From NCBI GenBank assembly GCA_051162045.1, contig JBISDI010000033.1: 42,112 nt of DNA; one strand, written 5' to 3'. Numbering within the stretch: the first letter of the stretch is position 1; every line of letters begins with the position of its first letter. The stretch comes from Anaerozeibacter quisquiliarum. GTDB taxonomy: Bacteria > Bacillota > Clostridia > Christensenellales > Aristaeellaceae. Below are positions 34,104-42,012 of this stretch, piece after piece. The notes beneath the pieces were generated by a model. It did not search any database. It was not told the origin of the DNA and saw only the letters and a list, made by a program, of their open reading frames with translations. The position numbers were made by a program, and so were the translations under genes.

Positions 34104-34445
34104 TCACACCTCCCCCGTGCCCACCCACGTCCAGGAGACGAGGTACTGGCGCGCTTCTTCATCAGGCGAGACGCGCTCGTTTTCCTCTATCATTGCATAG
34201 CCTGCCGCGCGCATGGCGGCGCGGACGGACAGGATAGCGTCGGTAGGGTCGGGGTCGCTCCAGAGGTTCAGATAGACATAGGTGCGATAACGCCGAGGGC
34301 CGTCGTCCCAATGTTCATCCTCGGTGGTCATTGTCGTGTAGACAATGTATTGCGCCGGCGCAGTCGGCTGCGATGCGGTGGGCTTCCACGCGCCGGGGAA
34401 TGCAGGGATGCCGGTGGGCTTCAGCGCGTCCTGTACCTTTTTCAT
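34104..34445 (-). CDS. Tail terminator / tail completion protein
   Basis: A 113-residue protein. The order here is head closure, then this gene, then gp10-like, so this small protein is probably the tail terminator that caps the tube. The N-terminal half is Pro/Thr-rich with YIVYTTMTTEDEHWDD; beta-rich middle (YVYLNLWSDPDPTDAILSV) and C-terminal AMIEENERVSPDEEARQYLVS match the tail-terminator type of Gram-positive siphophages. It overlaps the head-closure stop (TGATG). The order of the gp10-like and terminator genes is swapped relative to many phages. The function is by position and length. Confidence 0.7.
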   Translation of the reverse strand: MKKVQDALKPTGIPAFPGAWKPTASQPTAPAQYIVYTTMTTEDEHWDDGPRRYRTYVYLNLWSDPDPTDAILSVRAAMRAAGYAMIEENERVSPDEEARQYLVSWTWVGTGEV

Positions 34446-34783
34446 CAGCCCACCCCGCTGGATGACGCCGTGGTCAATCTGAGGTACCGGCGTTTGAAAT
34501 CATACTCGCCCAGCTTCGTGATCCCGTACTTCTCGTCCCGGAATCGCACCCACATGCCGGGCTGAACGTCGCCGCGCCAGCGGATGATGAAGCACAGCCC
34601 GCGCTCTGCGGTTTCGGCGTCTCCGGCGATGAGGTACCGCGAGGAATCATCCTCAACGGCGGCCCATACCCGGCAGAAAACTTCGTCCGCTTTCACAGGG
34701 TAGCCGTTCTCGTTGGCGGTGGTCACGGTGCGCCCGATCTCGACCATGTGTCGGAGCTGGCCCGGATGTGGAATGCTGCGCAT
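34445..34783 (-). CDS. Phage head closure / head-tail adaptor protein (SPP1 gp16-like)
   Basis: A 112-residue protein with the typical start MRSIPHPGQLRHMVEIGR and conserved FCRVWAAVEDDSSRYLIAGD, RGLCFIIRWRGDVQPGMWVR and FKRRYLRLTT. This matches Phage_H_T_join proteins, which close the head after DNA packaging and link it to the tail. It lies directly after the connector gene, in line with the order of HK97-type morphogenesis genes. Confidence 0.88.
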   Translation of the reverse strand: MRSIPHPGQLRHMVEIGRTVTTANENGYPVKADEVFCRVWAAVEDDSSRYLIAGDAETAERGLCFIIRWRGDVQPGMWVRFRDEKYGITKLGEYDFKRRYLRLTTASSSGVG

Positions 34784-34817
34784 GGGCCGACCTCCTTCAA
34801 TACGCTAATAGGTGATC

Positions 34818-35102
34818 CTAAAACATCTGTTCAATGGCGCGGTGCGGATAGAGCAGCGCCCGGAACGCGGCGGTCATGACATGGTAGCCAGTCTTCTCCG
34901 AACTGTCCCGGCATTCATAGAAATGCGAGGCCATGAGCAGCACAGCCAGCCGCACGGCCTGCGGCGCGTTCTCGCCAAATGACGTGCGGCAAAAGTCCTC
35001 GGCGGCTGCCTGCGCCTGCCTGAGCAGCGACTCGAGCAGCGCGTCCTCCTCGTCATGCTGGATGCGCAGGTGCGCTTTCAGCTCGGGTACGGTGACAATC
35101 AT
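34818..35102 (-). CDS. Head-tail connector protein (gp6-like)
   Basis: A 94-residue helical protein with the standard start MIVTVPELKAHLRIQHDEED and a following AAAEDFCRTSF region, plus LMASHFYECRDSS at about 56-68. This is the phage_gp6-like connector of HK97-type phages; it forms a ring under the portal. Its ATG overlaps the stop of the small head-protein gene (ATGA). Confidence 0.9.
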   Translation of the reverse strand: MIVTVPELKAHLRIQHDEEDALLESLLRQAQAAAEDFCRTSFGENAPQAVRLAVLLMASHFYECRDSSEKTGYHVMTAAFRALLYPHRAIEQMF

Positions 35103-35344
35103 TCCGGCATCGTCTCAGGCGCCATGAGGCCGGCGGCGCGGAGCGCGCTCAGCAGGGCGTTGAAATCCGCGCGGAGCGCGGTGACGGTCGTGGCCTCGCT
35201 GTTCGGGAGGAAAGGCGCCTTCGGCAGGGTAAGCGCCTCGCCGAGCCCCGAAACCTCCGCGCCGGGCAGGAAGGTCAGTTTTCCGCCGATGACGGTCTCG
35301 CGCCCGCCGTGGGCGGTGTAGTTCCTCGTCTGGTAATCGTCCAT
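35099..35344 (-). CDS. Small head-associated protein, head fibre-like
   Basis: An 81-residue protein directly after the capsid gene. The N-terminus YQTRNYTAHGGRETVIGGKL, followed by LPGAEVSGLGEA, resembles small proteins annotated as head fibre in Gram-positive HK97-type phages. A helical C-terminus (ALRADFNALLSALRAAGLM) follows. GGGAGGA is nine bases before the ATG. Decoration of the capsid is the likely role; I am not certain of the family. Confidence 0.65.
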   Translation of the reverse strand: MDDYQTRNYTAHGGRETVIGGKLTFLPGAEVSGLGEALTLPKAPFLPNSEATTVTALRADFNALLSALRAAGLMAPETMPE

Positions 35345-35358
35345 TGCGCTTCCTCCCG

Positions 35359-36561
35359 TTAGGCGGCCTTCTGCGCCAGCACCTTCACGGCTTCGGGCAG
35401 AACCAGCTTGCCATCCACACGCTCGGAAGCCAGGAATCCTACCTGTCCCGTCGCGGCGTACAGTTCGTTGAGCCGCTTGAACGAGCGGCCCTCACGATCC
35501 GCTACCCAGTAGTAGGAGAGGTCGCCGAAGAGAATCGCCTTGTTCCCCGCGGCAATGGCGGGCATAAACGCGGAAGTGTACACGGGCCTGCCGAGGATCG
35601 TGTCCGGCGCGTTGGCGACGACGGAGGGCTGCCAGAGATAGTCGCCGTTGCCGTTTTTGAGCTTGCGAAGCGCCTTCACGGTGGAATCATTCATGAGGAA
35701 CACGGCGTTTCTCCGATAGGGTGCGCGCAGCGAGTAGTACAGGTCCATGACTTCGTCCATGGTGACAGCCGTCGCGCTCGCCGCCGTTACGCCGGTTTGC
35801 GCGCCGCCGTTTTCGGCCAGGATCCCCGTGGGCTTGCCGATACCGGTCCCGGTGAAGAAAGCCTCTTCCTCCGCCGCGCCGATGCGGCGGGCGAACTCCC
35901 GGGCGACATAGGACGCGATGTCGAACACCGAGTCGTTCAGCAGTTCTTCACTGACCTTGATCATGGTAGCCAACTTGTACGCGCCGATGGAGATCTGGCC
36001 GAAAGTGTCGTCGCTCTCAGGGTAGGCGGCGCCCTCCTCGATCCATGCAGCCGTTCCCTTGCTCGCCACCACCGGGATCTTGCGGTCGCCGGAAGAGGTG
36101 GCGATGCCCTTGGCGAGCTGGCGGAAGATGTTCTGTTCTTCGAGTGCTTCAATGAGCGTCCTTTGAAACTCATCCGGGGCGAGATAGCCGCCGTGGTCAT
36201 CCTCGCCGATCTTGAGTGTGTTGTACACATCGTGAGAGACGGTTTTGTTGCGCATGGCCTGCCAGAACGCGGCTTTATATGCGTCGGACGCCCTGCCGGT
36301 CTTTTCCTTTTGCTCAGGAGCGCCGGGCTTGTCAGTAAGCGGCGATGCGGTGGGCTTACTGAGTTCAAGATCCAGCGCTGCCTGCCGCTCCAGGCGCTCG
36401 ATCTCCTTGCCGAGGCTCACGACTTCGGCTTCCATTTTGTCATACGTGGCGGCGTCTTCGGCGGAGATCAGGCCGTCCGCGCCGCGCTTCTGGTCCAGGA
36501 ACGCCTTGGCAGCGTCCCACGCCTTGGCGCGCTTCTCGCGCAGAGATAGAATCTGGTTCAT
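35359..36561 (-). CDS. HK97-family major capsid protein
   Basis: A 400-residue capsid precursor. Residues 1 to about 75 form the coiled-coil delta (scaffold) domain rich in K, E and R (LREKRAKAWDAAKAFLDQK; VVSLGKEIERLERQAA). From about 105 on, the HK97 fold is visible: GGYLAPDEFQRTLIEALEEQ, the SDDTFGQISIGAYKLATMIK segment, EEAFFTGTGIGKPTGIL, and SAFMPAIAAGNKAILFGDLS. The delta domain is expected to be removed by the ClpP-like protease encoded immediately upstream. GGAGG precedes the ATG. Confidence 0.95.
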   Translation of the reverse strand: MNQILSLREKRAKAWDAAKAFLDQKRGADGLISAEDAATYDKMEAEVVSLGKEIERLERQAALDLELSKPTASPLTDKPGAPEQKEKTGRASDAYKAAFWQAMRNKTVSHDVYNTLKIGEDDHGGYLAPDEFQRTLIEALEEQNIFRQLAKGIATSSGDRKIPVVASKGTAAWIEEGAAYPESDDTFGQISIGAYKLATMIKVSEELLNDSVFDIASYVAREFARRIGAAEEEAFFTGTGIGKPTGILAENGGAQTGVTAASATAVTMDEVMDLYYSLRAPYRRNAVFLMNDSTVKALRKLKNGNGDYLWQPSVVANAPDTILGRPVYTSAFMPAIAAGNKAILFGDLSYYWVADREGRSFKRLNELYAATGQVGFLASERVDGKLVLPEAVKVLAQKAA

Positions 36562-36574
36562 GAAAATCCTCCAA

Positions 36575-37291
36575 TCATTTCAAAAGCGCCAGCCTCTTTT
36601 CGAGGCCGGAGGCCGGCACCCTGTCTGACGCTTTTACTCGGGGCTGTTCGGGTTTGGGGATTCGGGCTCTTACCTTATCCAACAGGCTGTTGGTGACGGC
36701 TCTTCGGGAGAAGGCGAAACTACGCTCCAACGGTTCGCCGGGCGGCGCATCCTTAAACATGATCTCATCGCAGAAGCCCAGCTCCAGCGCCTTGTTCGCG
36801 TTCATCCATGTCTCGGCGTCCATGAGGTGGGACAGCTTCGCCCGCGACAGGCCCGTTTTGATCTCATAGGCGTTGATGATTGACTCCTTGTACTCGTCGA
36901 GCATCTGTATCGCCTTACGCATTTCCTCGCTGTCGCCAATCGCCACGGTGAGCGGGTTGTGGATCATCATGGTCGATACGGGCGACATGAGCACCCGTGT
37001 TCCGGCCATGGCAATGACGGAGGCGGCTGAGGCCGCGATGCCGTCGATTTTGACCGTCACGTCCCCCGGATACTCCATGAGCATGTTGTAGATCTGCGCC
37101 GCTGCGACGCAATCGCCGCCCGGGCTGTTGAGCCAGATGGTGATGGGGCCAGAGCCTGCCAGGAGTTCTGCCTTGAAGGCTGCGGGCGTCACATCATCCG
37201 CAAACCAGCTCTCCTCGGCGATCACGCCTTCCAGGTACAGCGTGCGTGTGCCGTTGTCTTCATTTTTGATCCAGTTCCAGAATTTCTTCAC
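36575..37291 (-). CDS. ClpP-like prohead maturation protease
   Basis: A 238-residue S14-type protease of phage heads. The pieces PITIWLNSPGGD at about 49-60, GIAASAASVIAMAG at 84-97 with probable nucleophile Ser88, and MMIHNPLT with His111 match the ClpP fold; the helix DEYKESIINAYEIKTGLSR follows. It trims the delta domain of the capsid precursor. It starts with GTG at 37291, seven bases after GGAGG, overlapping the portal stop (GTGA). Position between portal and capsid genes is the standard one. Confidence 0.93.
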   Translation of the reverse strand: MKKFWNWIKNEDNGTRTLYLEGVIAEESWFADDVTPAAFKAELLAGSGPITIWLNSPGGDCVAAAQIYNMLMEYPGDVTVKIDGIAASAASVIAMAGTRVLMSPVSTMMIHNPLTVAIGDSEEMRKAIQMLDEYKESIINAYEIKTGLSRAKLSHLMDAETWMNANKALELGFCDEIMFKDAPPGEPLERSFAFSRRAVTNSLLDKVRARIPKPEQPRVKASDRVPASGLEKRLALLK

Positions 37292-38580
37292 AAATCATCC
37301 TCCGTTTCTTGATTGGCCGAACCGGAGCGGATGCCGTCCAGCCGGATCATGTTGCCGTTGACCAGGTACAGGTCTCCGCCTTCTTCCGCAGGGATGCGGT
37401 CGAGGTTCTCCAGTTCACGGATGTCGTTGGCGCTCATCCAGCCGTTCTGCCGGGCGATGGAGTAGCCGGTCATCCGGCTTGTGTAGTCGCCGCGGAGCAG
37501 TCCCTCCACGTTGAACCGCACAAAAAAGCGCTTCTTTTCGTCCGGCGAAAAGAGCGCACGCTGCATGGCTTGTTCCCACCGCGCGATCCACGGCGAGAGG
37601 GTGTATTTGACGAATTCCAGGGATTGTTGCTCGATGTTGCTGAATGAGGACTGTTCCAAATCGCCGACCATGTGGGGCGGCACCCGGAAGATGCGCGCAA
37701 TCTCGTCGATCTGGAACTTCCGCGTCTCGAGAAACTGCGCCTCCTCCGGCGATACCGAGATGGGTTTGTAGGACATCCCCTCCTCTAAAACTGCGACCCG
37801 GTGGGCGTTTCCGCTGCCCTGGTAGATGGCGTTCCAGCTGTCGCGCACGCGCTTGGGGTCCTTCACGACGCCCGGGTGCTCCAGAACCCCGCCCGGCTGC
37901 GCGCCGTTCTGGTAGAAGGACGCGCCGTACTCGTCGCAGGCAAGGCCCATGCCGATGGCGTTCTTGGCCATGGCGATGGGCGAGTATCCGACCAACCCGT
38001 CAAATCCCAAGCCCGGAATGTGCAGGATGTCCGGCGGGTGCAGGAGCACGGTGCTCTTACCGCCGAAGGTGTGCGCGTCCGCGTCGGAGCGTGTGTACTC
38101 GTAGTAGATGCGCCCGGCGACATCCCGGTCCACGGTCATGCGGTCCGGCATGAGGGGGTAGAGCGCCAGCACCTCGCCCCGGCCGTTTCGGATCACCTGG
38201 GCGTAGGCGTTGCCCCACAATAAAAGGTGGGTCATGAGCGTCTCCCGGAAGGAGAAGGACGACATTTCCGGGTTGGGCTCGTCATGGAGTAATAGGTATA
38301 GCGGGTGCAGAACCGCCTTCTCTTTGCTGCCGGCCCGGCTCGGGTCACCAGTGTCGTTGTACCGGTACACGTGCAGCGGCAGCGACGCGATGGCTTCTGC
38401 CAGGATCCTTACGCACGCGTACACCGCCGTCATCTGCATGGCGCTTCTTTCGTTGACCACCTTTCCGGAGGTCGTGCCACCGAAAAAGAAAGCATACGAA
38501 CCGCCATTCAAGCTGTTGCGGGCCGCGCGCCGCCCGGGCTTGTCCCGTGCCCGGAACAGGCCTGTCAAGGGATTTTTCAA
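37288..38580 (-). CDS. HK97-family portal protein
   Basis: A 430-residue portal that forms the ring for DNA entry and exit. Landmarks: AVYACVRILAEAIASLPLHV at about 52-71, HPLYLLLHDEPNPEMSSF near 91, LLLWGNAYAQVIRN near 118, IARIFRVPPHMVGDLE near 300, and FSNIEQQSLEFVKYTLSPW near 319. The start is TTG at 38580 (TTGAAAAATCCC), five bases after GGAGGTG; there is no ATG. It overlaps the protease gene. Unusually, a terminator and the cargo gene separate it from the terminase gene. Confidence 0.95.
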   Translation of the reverse strand: MKNPLTGLFRARDKPGRRAARNSLNGGSYAFFFGGTTSGKVVNERSAMQMTAVYACVRILAEAIASLPLHVYRYNDTGDPSRAGSKEKAVLHPLYLLLHDEPNPEMSSFSFRETLMTHLLLWGNAYAQVIRNGRGEVLALYPLMPDRMTVDRDVAGRIYYEYTRSDADAHTFGGKSTVLLHPPDILHIPGLGFDGLVGYSPIAMAKNAIGMGLACDEYGASFYQNGAQPGGVLEHPGVVKDPKRVRDSWNAIYQGSGNAHRVAVLEEGMSYKPISVSPEEAQFLETRKFQIDEIARIFRVPPHMVGDLEQSSFSNIEQQSLEFVKYTLSPWIARWEQAMQRALFSPDEKKRFFVRFNVEGLLRGDYTSRMTGYSIARQNGWMSANDIRELENLDRIPAEEGGDLYLVNGNMIRLDGIRSGSANQETEDDL

Positions 38581-38603
38581 TCGCTCACCTCCAATTCAGG
38601 CAT

Positions 38604-38633
38604 GAAAAAAGAGCATCCGATCAGATGCTCTTA
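38604..38633 (-). terminator. Terminator behind the cargo gene
   Basis: On the minus strand AAGAGCATC pairs with GATGCTCTT around a six-base loop and runs into six T residues. It lies 11 bases after the cargo gene stop and just before the portal ribosome site. It would end the cargo transcript while the lysogen is silent; late transcription must read through it. Confidence 0.85.
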
Positions 38634-38643
38634 AAAGATAGAT

Positions 38644-40206
38644 TCAGTATCTTGGCAGCGCGTATAGTTCATCAACACTCATACCGAAGCGTTCATGAAC
38701 ATACTGCTCGAATTGCTCAAGTGGTACATAGTATAGTTCCTTCTCCTTTGTGCCGAGCGCGTCGTTGAACATCCGATGTACAGTGTCCAGGTCGGGTTCT
38801 TCCCAACCTTTATCATCTGTAGCGGGATAGTACTGGTAAGAACAGCCCACTCCGTCCTTCTCCAAAGATATCAGATACTCACCCTCGCTTGCATGGTAGG
38901 TGATACGCAGGCTGTAGCCGTTTATGTCCGTATCAATAAACTCAATGTTCCAGTCACTGTCAAACTCACCCCATTCAGGTCTTGCAATAGCGATGGATTT
39001 ATAGTGTGGCTCACGATCTTCGTACACGGCGCATACGCCGGCCTCGTCTAGGTCGAAGCCAAGCCATGCGAGCGATCCCTCCGCGACCGTGGCAGCCACC
39101 GTAGCGTCGCCCCCATCATTCGACTGTTCAAACGGCAGCGCGAACAACTCTGCAGCAGTCATACCAAAGGCATCATCAAGGGCAGCGATATGGAAATCGA
39201 TCGGGGCAAGCAATACGTCTCCGTCAACATCGGGGAATATTTCGCGGACAACGTTCTCCAAACTCTGCCTGTCAATTTCACCAAAGCTGTTCTCGGCGCA
39301 AAAGTACAGGTAGTTGAGCACAAAATCACTGTCCTTGTATGCCTGAACCACATACGTGTCATGCTCCGGATAGTAGCCAATATCCACTTTGTACTTGTCC
39401 GTTCCGAAAACCGTTCGGATACAGTTTTCCGCTCCCATCGCAGTGGGCGTACCCCATTCGATATGGTTGATTCGCACGGACACCTGCTCACTGTCAAAAA
39501 CAGCCTGCTTGCCGTCACCGTCCATGACAAATCCAAGCTCGGCAAGCGAGGACGGCGCGGGAAGGATAACAAAATCTCTGTCCTCAAGAGCGGGGTAAAT
39601 ATTCGCTATAGGTGCATAGTCCAAATCACAGCCCTCTAAATACAACCGTTTCAAGTTCGTCAGCGAAGCCAACGGCGTCGCGTCGGCGATTGTCGAGCGT
39701 TCCAACGCAAGATACTCAAGACTGGTAAGATTCGCAAGCGGGCTGTAGTCCTGCGCCGCACAGTCAGACATCACCAGCACCTTGAGCGCAGACAACGCAT
39801 GAAGCGGCGTGATGTCTGTGACCGGATTGCCGCTCAGCACCAGTATCTTGAGTTTTGTGAGACTCGCCAGTGGCGTTATGTCGGCTATCTCGTTTAGAGA
39901 CAGGTCAAGGCTTTCAAGGTTCTTGAAATGCTCAAGACCGCCTATGCTCTCAATGGGCGTTGCTCCGGAAACGTACTGCTGCCACTCAAAGCTAAGGTCC
40001 AGCTTTGTCACAGCTTCGGCTTCCGCCACGGTGATCGCGCCATCCGGTTTACCCATCGCGGCGCGCACCATCGCTTCCAGTACAGGGTCGTTAAACGCGA
40101 CCGTTTCTGGCACTGTCCCTCCCTCTGCCGCGCTTGTGGGTACGACACAGACAACAAGAGAAAGGATCAAAACCAACGTTGTAAGCAATGTGGTAATCTT
40201 CCTCAT
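38644..40206 (-). CDS. Secreted internalin-like leucine-rich-repeat protein (prophage cargo)
   Basis: A 520-residue exported protein. Residues 1-26 are a signal peptide (MRK, core LLTTLVLILSLVVCVV, cleavage at TSA-A). A short N-terminal cap follows. Residues about 68-205 hold roughly five leucine-rich repeats of 22 residues, with the pattern LxxLxLxxNxIxDITPLxxLT (NLESLDLSLNEIADITPL; KLKILVLSGNPVTDITPL), the spacing of internalins. The C-terminal half has two tandem copies of one ~143-residue unit (about 218-360 and 377-520), each opening with SLAxLGF and closing with FGMxxxELxALP. No anchor, membrane segment or enzyme motif is seen. The ATG follows AAGGAGA by eight bases. Its own promoter and terminator, and visibly lower GC than neighbours, mark it as a moron. 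Function unknown; adhesion or host/competitor contact is a guess. Confidence 0.85.
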   Translation of the reverse strand: MRKITTLLTTLVLILSLVVCVVPTSAAEGGTVPETVAFNDPVLEAMVRAAMGKPDGAITVAEAEAVTKLDLSFEWQQYVSGATPIESIGGLEHFKNLESLDLSLNEIADITPLASLTKLKILVLSGNPVTDITPLHALSALKVLVMSDCAAQDYSPLANLTSLEYLALERSTIADATPLASLTNLKRLYLEGCDLDYAPIANIYPALEDRDFVILPAPSSLAELGFVMDGDGKQAVFDSEQVSVRINHIEWGTPTAMGAENCIRTVFGTDKYKVDIGYYPEHDTYVVQAYKDSDFVLNYLYFCAENSFGEIDRQSLENVVREIFPDVDGDVLLAPIDFHIAALDDAFGMTAAELFALPFEQSNDGGDATVAATVAEGSLAWLGFDLDEAGVCAVYEDREPHYKSIAIARPEWGEFDSDWNIEFIDTDINGYSLRITYHASEGEYLISLEKDGVGCSYQYYPATDDKGWEEPDLDTVHRMFNDALGTKEKELYYVPLEQFEQYVHERFGMSVDELYALPRY

Positions 40207-40287
40207 GGCAATGTCTCCTTCACATGTGTTCTCCCCGTAAGCATATTCTCGTGTCCTGGACAGAAAGCCCCGCTTATCATTTAACTG

Positions 40288-40316
40288 ATTATAACACGAG
40301 CATAAAAAATGCACAA
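40288..40316 (-). promoter_or_regulatory. Promoter of the cargo gene
   Basis: On the minus strand TTGTGC (40311-40316) and a perfect TATAAT (40288-40293) are 17 bases apart. The -35 box abuts the terminase stop. The predicted start near 40280 gives a leader of about 75 bases. This allows expression of the cargo gene in the lysogen, independent of late phage transcription. Confidence 0.65.
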
Positions 40317-41927
40317 CTATATTTGCAGCAACCCCCTTGTATCATACACGCTCCCGCTTGTCTCCCCGCCGTGCCTCAGCGCCCGGTCCAGCGCCATGAT
40401 GGTCGCCACCGCGCCGTCGATCTTCTCGGTCGATTTTTCCTTGTCCGGCTTGATGTTCCCCGCCGGGTCGGTGCGGATAAAGATGTTGTCCATCATCCAG
40501 CGCAGCACCGGGTGCCCGCCGTGGGCAATCCGGCCTTCCAGCGTCAGCTTCATGAGCTCCTTTGTCGGCGGGGACATGTCCTTGAAGCCCTGGCCAAAGG
40601 GTACGACGGTGAATCCCAGCCCCTCCAGGTTCTGCGTCATCTGCACCGCGCCCCAGCGGTCAAAGGCGATCTCCCGGATGTGGTACTTCGCGCCCAGTTC
40701 GTCAATGAACCGCTCGATAAACCCGTAGTGGACTACGTTGCCCTCCGTGGTCATGAGGGATCCCTGCTTTTCCCACAGGTCGTAGTTCACGTGATCCCTT
40801 CGCACACGCAGGTCGATGTTGTCCTCCGGGATCCAGAAATACGGGAGGATTTCATACTTGCCTTCTTCATCATCCGGCGGGAACACCAGCACGAACGCGG
40901 TGATGTCGGTGGTCGAGGACAAATCCAGCCCGCCATAGCAGGTTCGCCCTTCCAGCCGCTTTGCGTCCACCGGGAATGCACAGGCGTCCCACTTCATTAT
41001 GGGCATCCAGCGCACAGACTGCTTCACCCACTGGTTGAGCCGCAGCTGACGGAAGCTGTTCTCCTCGGCGGGGTTCTGTTTCGCGCTCTCGCAGGCGGCT
41101 TTGACTTTGTCGATGCCGACGGTAATCCCGAGGGACGGGTTCGCCTTCTTCCACACCTTGGGATCCGTCCAGTCGTCCTCCTCCGCCGCGCCGTAGATCA
41201 CCGGATAAAACGTGGGGTCGTGCTTTCTCCCTTCCAGGATGTCCAGCGCTTTCTGATGGGTCTCGTAGCAGATGGACTGGGTGTCCGTGCCCGCCGTGGT
41301 GATGAGGAAGTACAGCGGCTGCATCCGCGCGTCGCCCGAGCCCTTTGTCATGACGTCAAAGAGTTTCCGGTTGGGCTGGGTGTGCAGTTCGTCAAACACC
41401 ACGCCGTGGATGTTGAACCCGTGCTTGGAGTACGCTTCCGCGGAGAGCACCTGGTAGAAGCTGTTGGTGGGCAGGTAGATGAGCCGCTTGGTGGAGGCGA
41501 GCAGTTTCACACGCTTGGAGAGCGCCGGGCACATCCGCACCATATCCGCCGCCACCTCAAACACGATGGACGCCTGCTGCCGGTCGGCCGCGCAGCCGTA
41601 CACCTCCGCCCGCTCCTCGTGATCCGCACAGGTGAGAAACAGCGCCACCGCCGCGGCAAGCTCGCTCTTGCCCATCTTCTTGGGAATCTCCACATACGCG
41701 GTGTTGAACTGCCGATAGCCGCTGGGCTTCAAAACCCCGAACAGATCGCGGATAATCCGTTCCTGCCAGTCGATGAGTTCAAAGGGCTTGCCCGCCCAAG
41801 AACCCTTGGTGTGACGCAGCGCCTGGATGAAGGCGACGGCGTAGTCCGCGGCGGCCTTGTCGTACACCGAATCCTTCGCCATGAACGGCGTGGGCGTGTA
41901 CTTTTTGAGCTTCCGCGTGGTCGTCAC
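40317..41927 (-). CDS. terL: Phage terminase large subunit
   Basis: A 536-residue packaging motor of the Terminase_1 family. The start region KKYTPTPFMAKDSVYDKAAA and the DWQERIIRDLFG block match Gram-positive HK97-type phages. Walker A-like PKKMGKSE is at 82-89, Walker B VVFDELH at 176-182, and TAGTDTQSICYE follows as the coupling motif. The C-terminal nuclease has GGLDLSSTTDITAFVL, EIAFDRWGAVQ and KIDGAVATIMALD with the metal-binding Asp residues. It translocates DNA into the prohead and cuts concatemers. The start is GTG at 41927; GGGAGG directly abuts it, so spacing is unusually short, and no better start exists in frame. The small subunit was not recognised in the window. Confidence 0.95.
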   Translation of the reverse strand: MTTTRKLKKYTPTPFMAKDSVYDKAAADYAVAFIQALRHTKGSWAGKPFELIDWQERIIRDLFGVLKPSGYRQFNTAYVEIPKKMGKSELAAAVALFLTCADHEERAEVYGCAADRQQASIVFEVAADMVRMCPALSKRVKLLASTKRLIYLPTNSFYQVLSAEAYSKHGFNIHGVVFDELHTQPNRKLFDVMTKGSGDARMQPLYFLITTAGTDTQSICYETHQKALDILEGRKHDPTFYPVIYGAAEEDDWTDPKVWKKANPSLGITVGIDKVKAACESAKQNPAEENSFRQLRLNQWVKQSVRWMPIMKWDACAFPVDAKRLEGRTCYGGLDLSSTTDITAFVLVFPPDDEEGKYEILPYFWIPEDNIDLRVRRDHVNYDLWEKQGSLMTTEGNVVHYGFIERFIDELGAKYHIREIAFDRWGAVQMTQNLEGLGFTVVPFGQGFKDMSPPTKELMKLTLEGRIAHGGHPVLRWMMDNIFIRTDPAGNIKPDKEKSTEKIDGAVATIMALDRALRHGGETSGSVYDTRGLLQI

Positions 41928-41932
41928 CTCCC

Positions 41933-41956
41933 AAAAAGAAAAAGCCTCAAAGGCTT
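41933..41956 (-). terminator. Terminator-like hairpin in front of the terminase gene
   Basis: On the minus strand AAGCC pairs with GGCTT around a five-base loop and is followed by TTTTTCTTTTT. It lies between the end of the right-edge gene and the terminase ribosome site. The stem is short, but the T-tract is strong. Confidence 0.6.
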
Positions 41957-42012
41957 GCTTGCTGATATACGGGGAATAGCCCCCGTGTGGGAGCGTTCCG
42001 GTCGGTTTGGTC

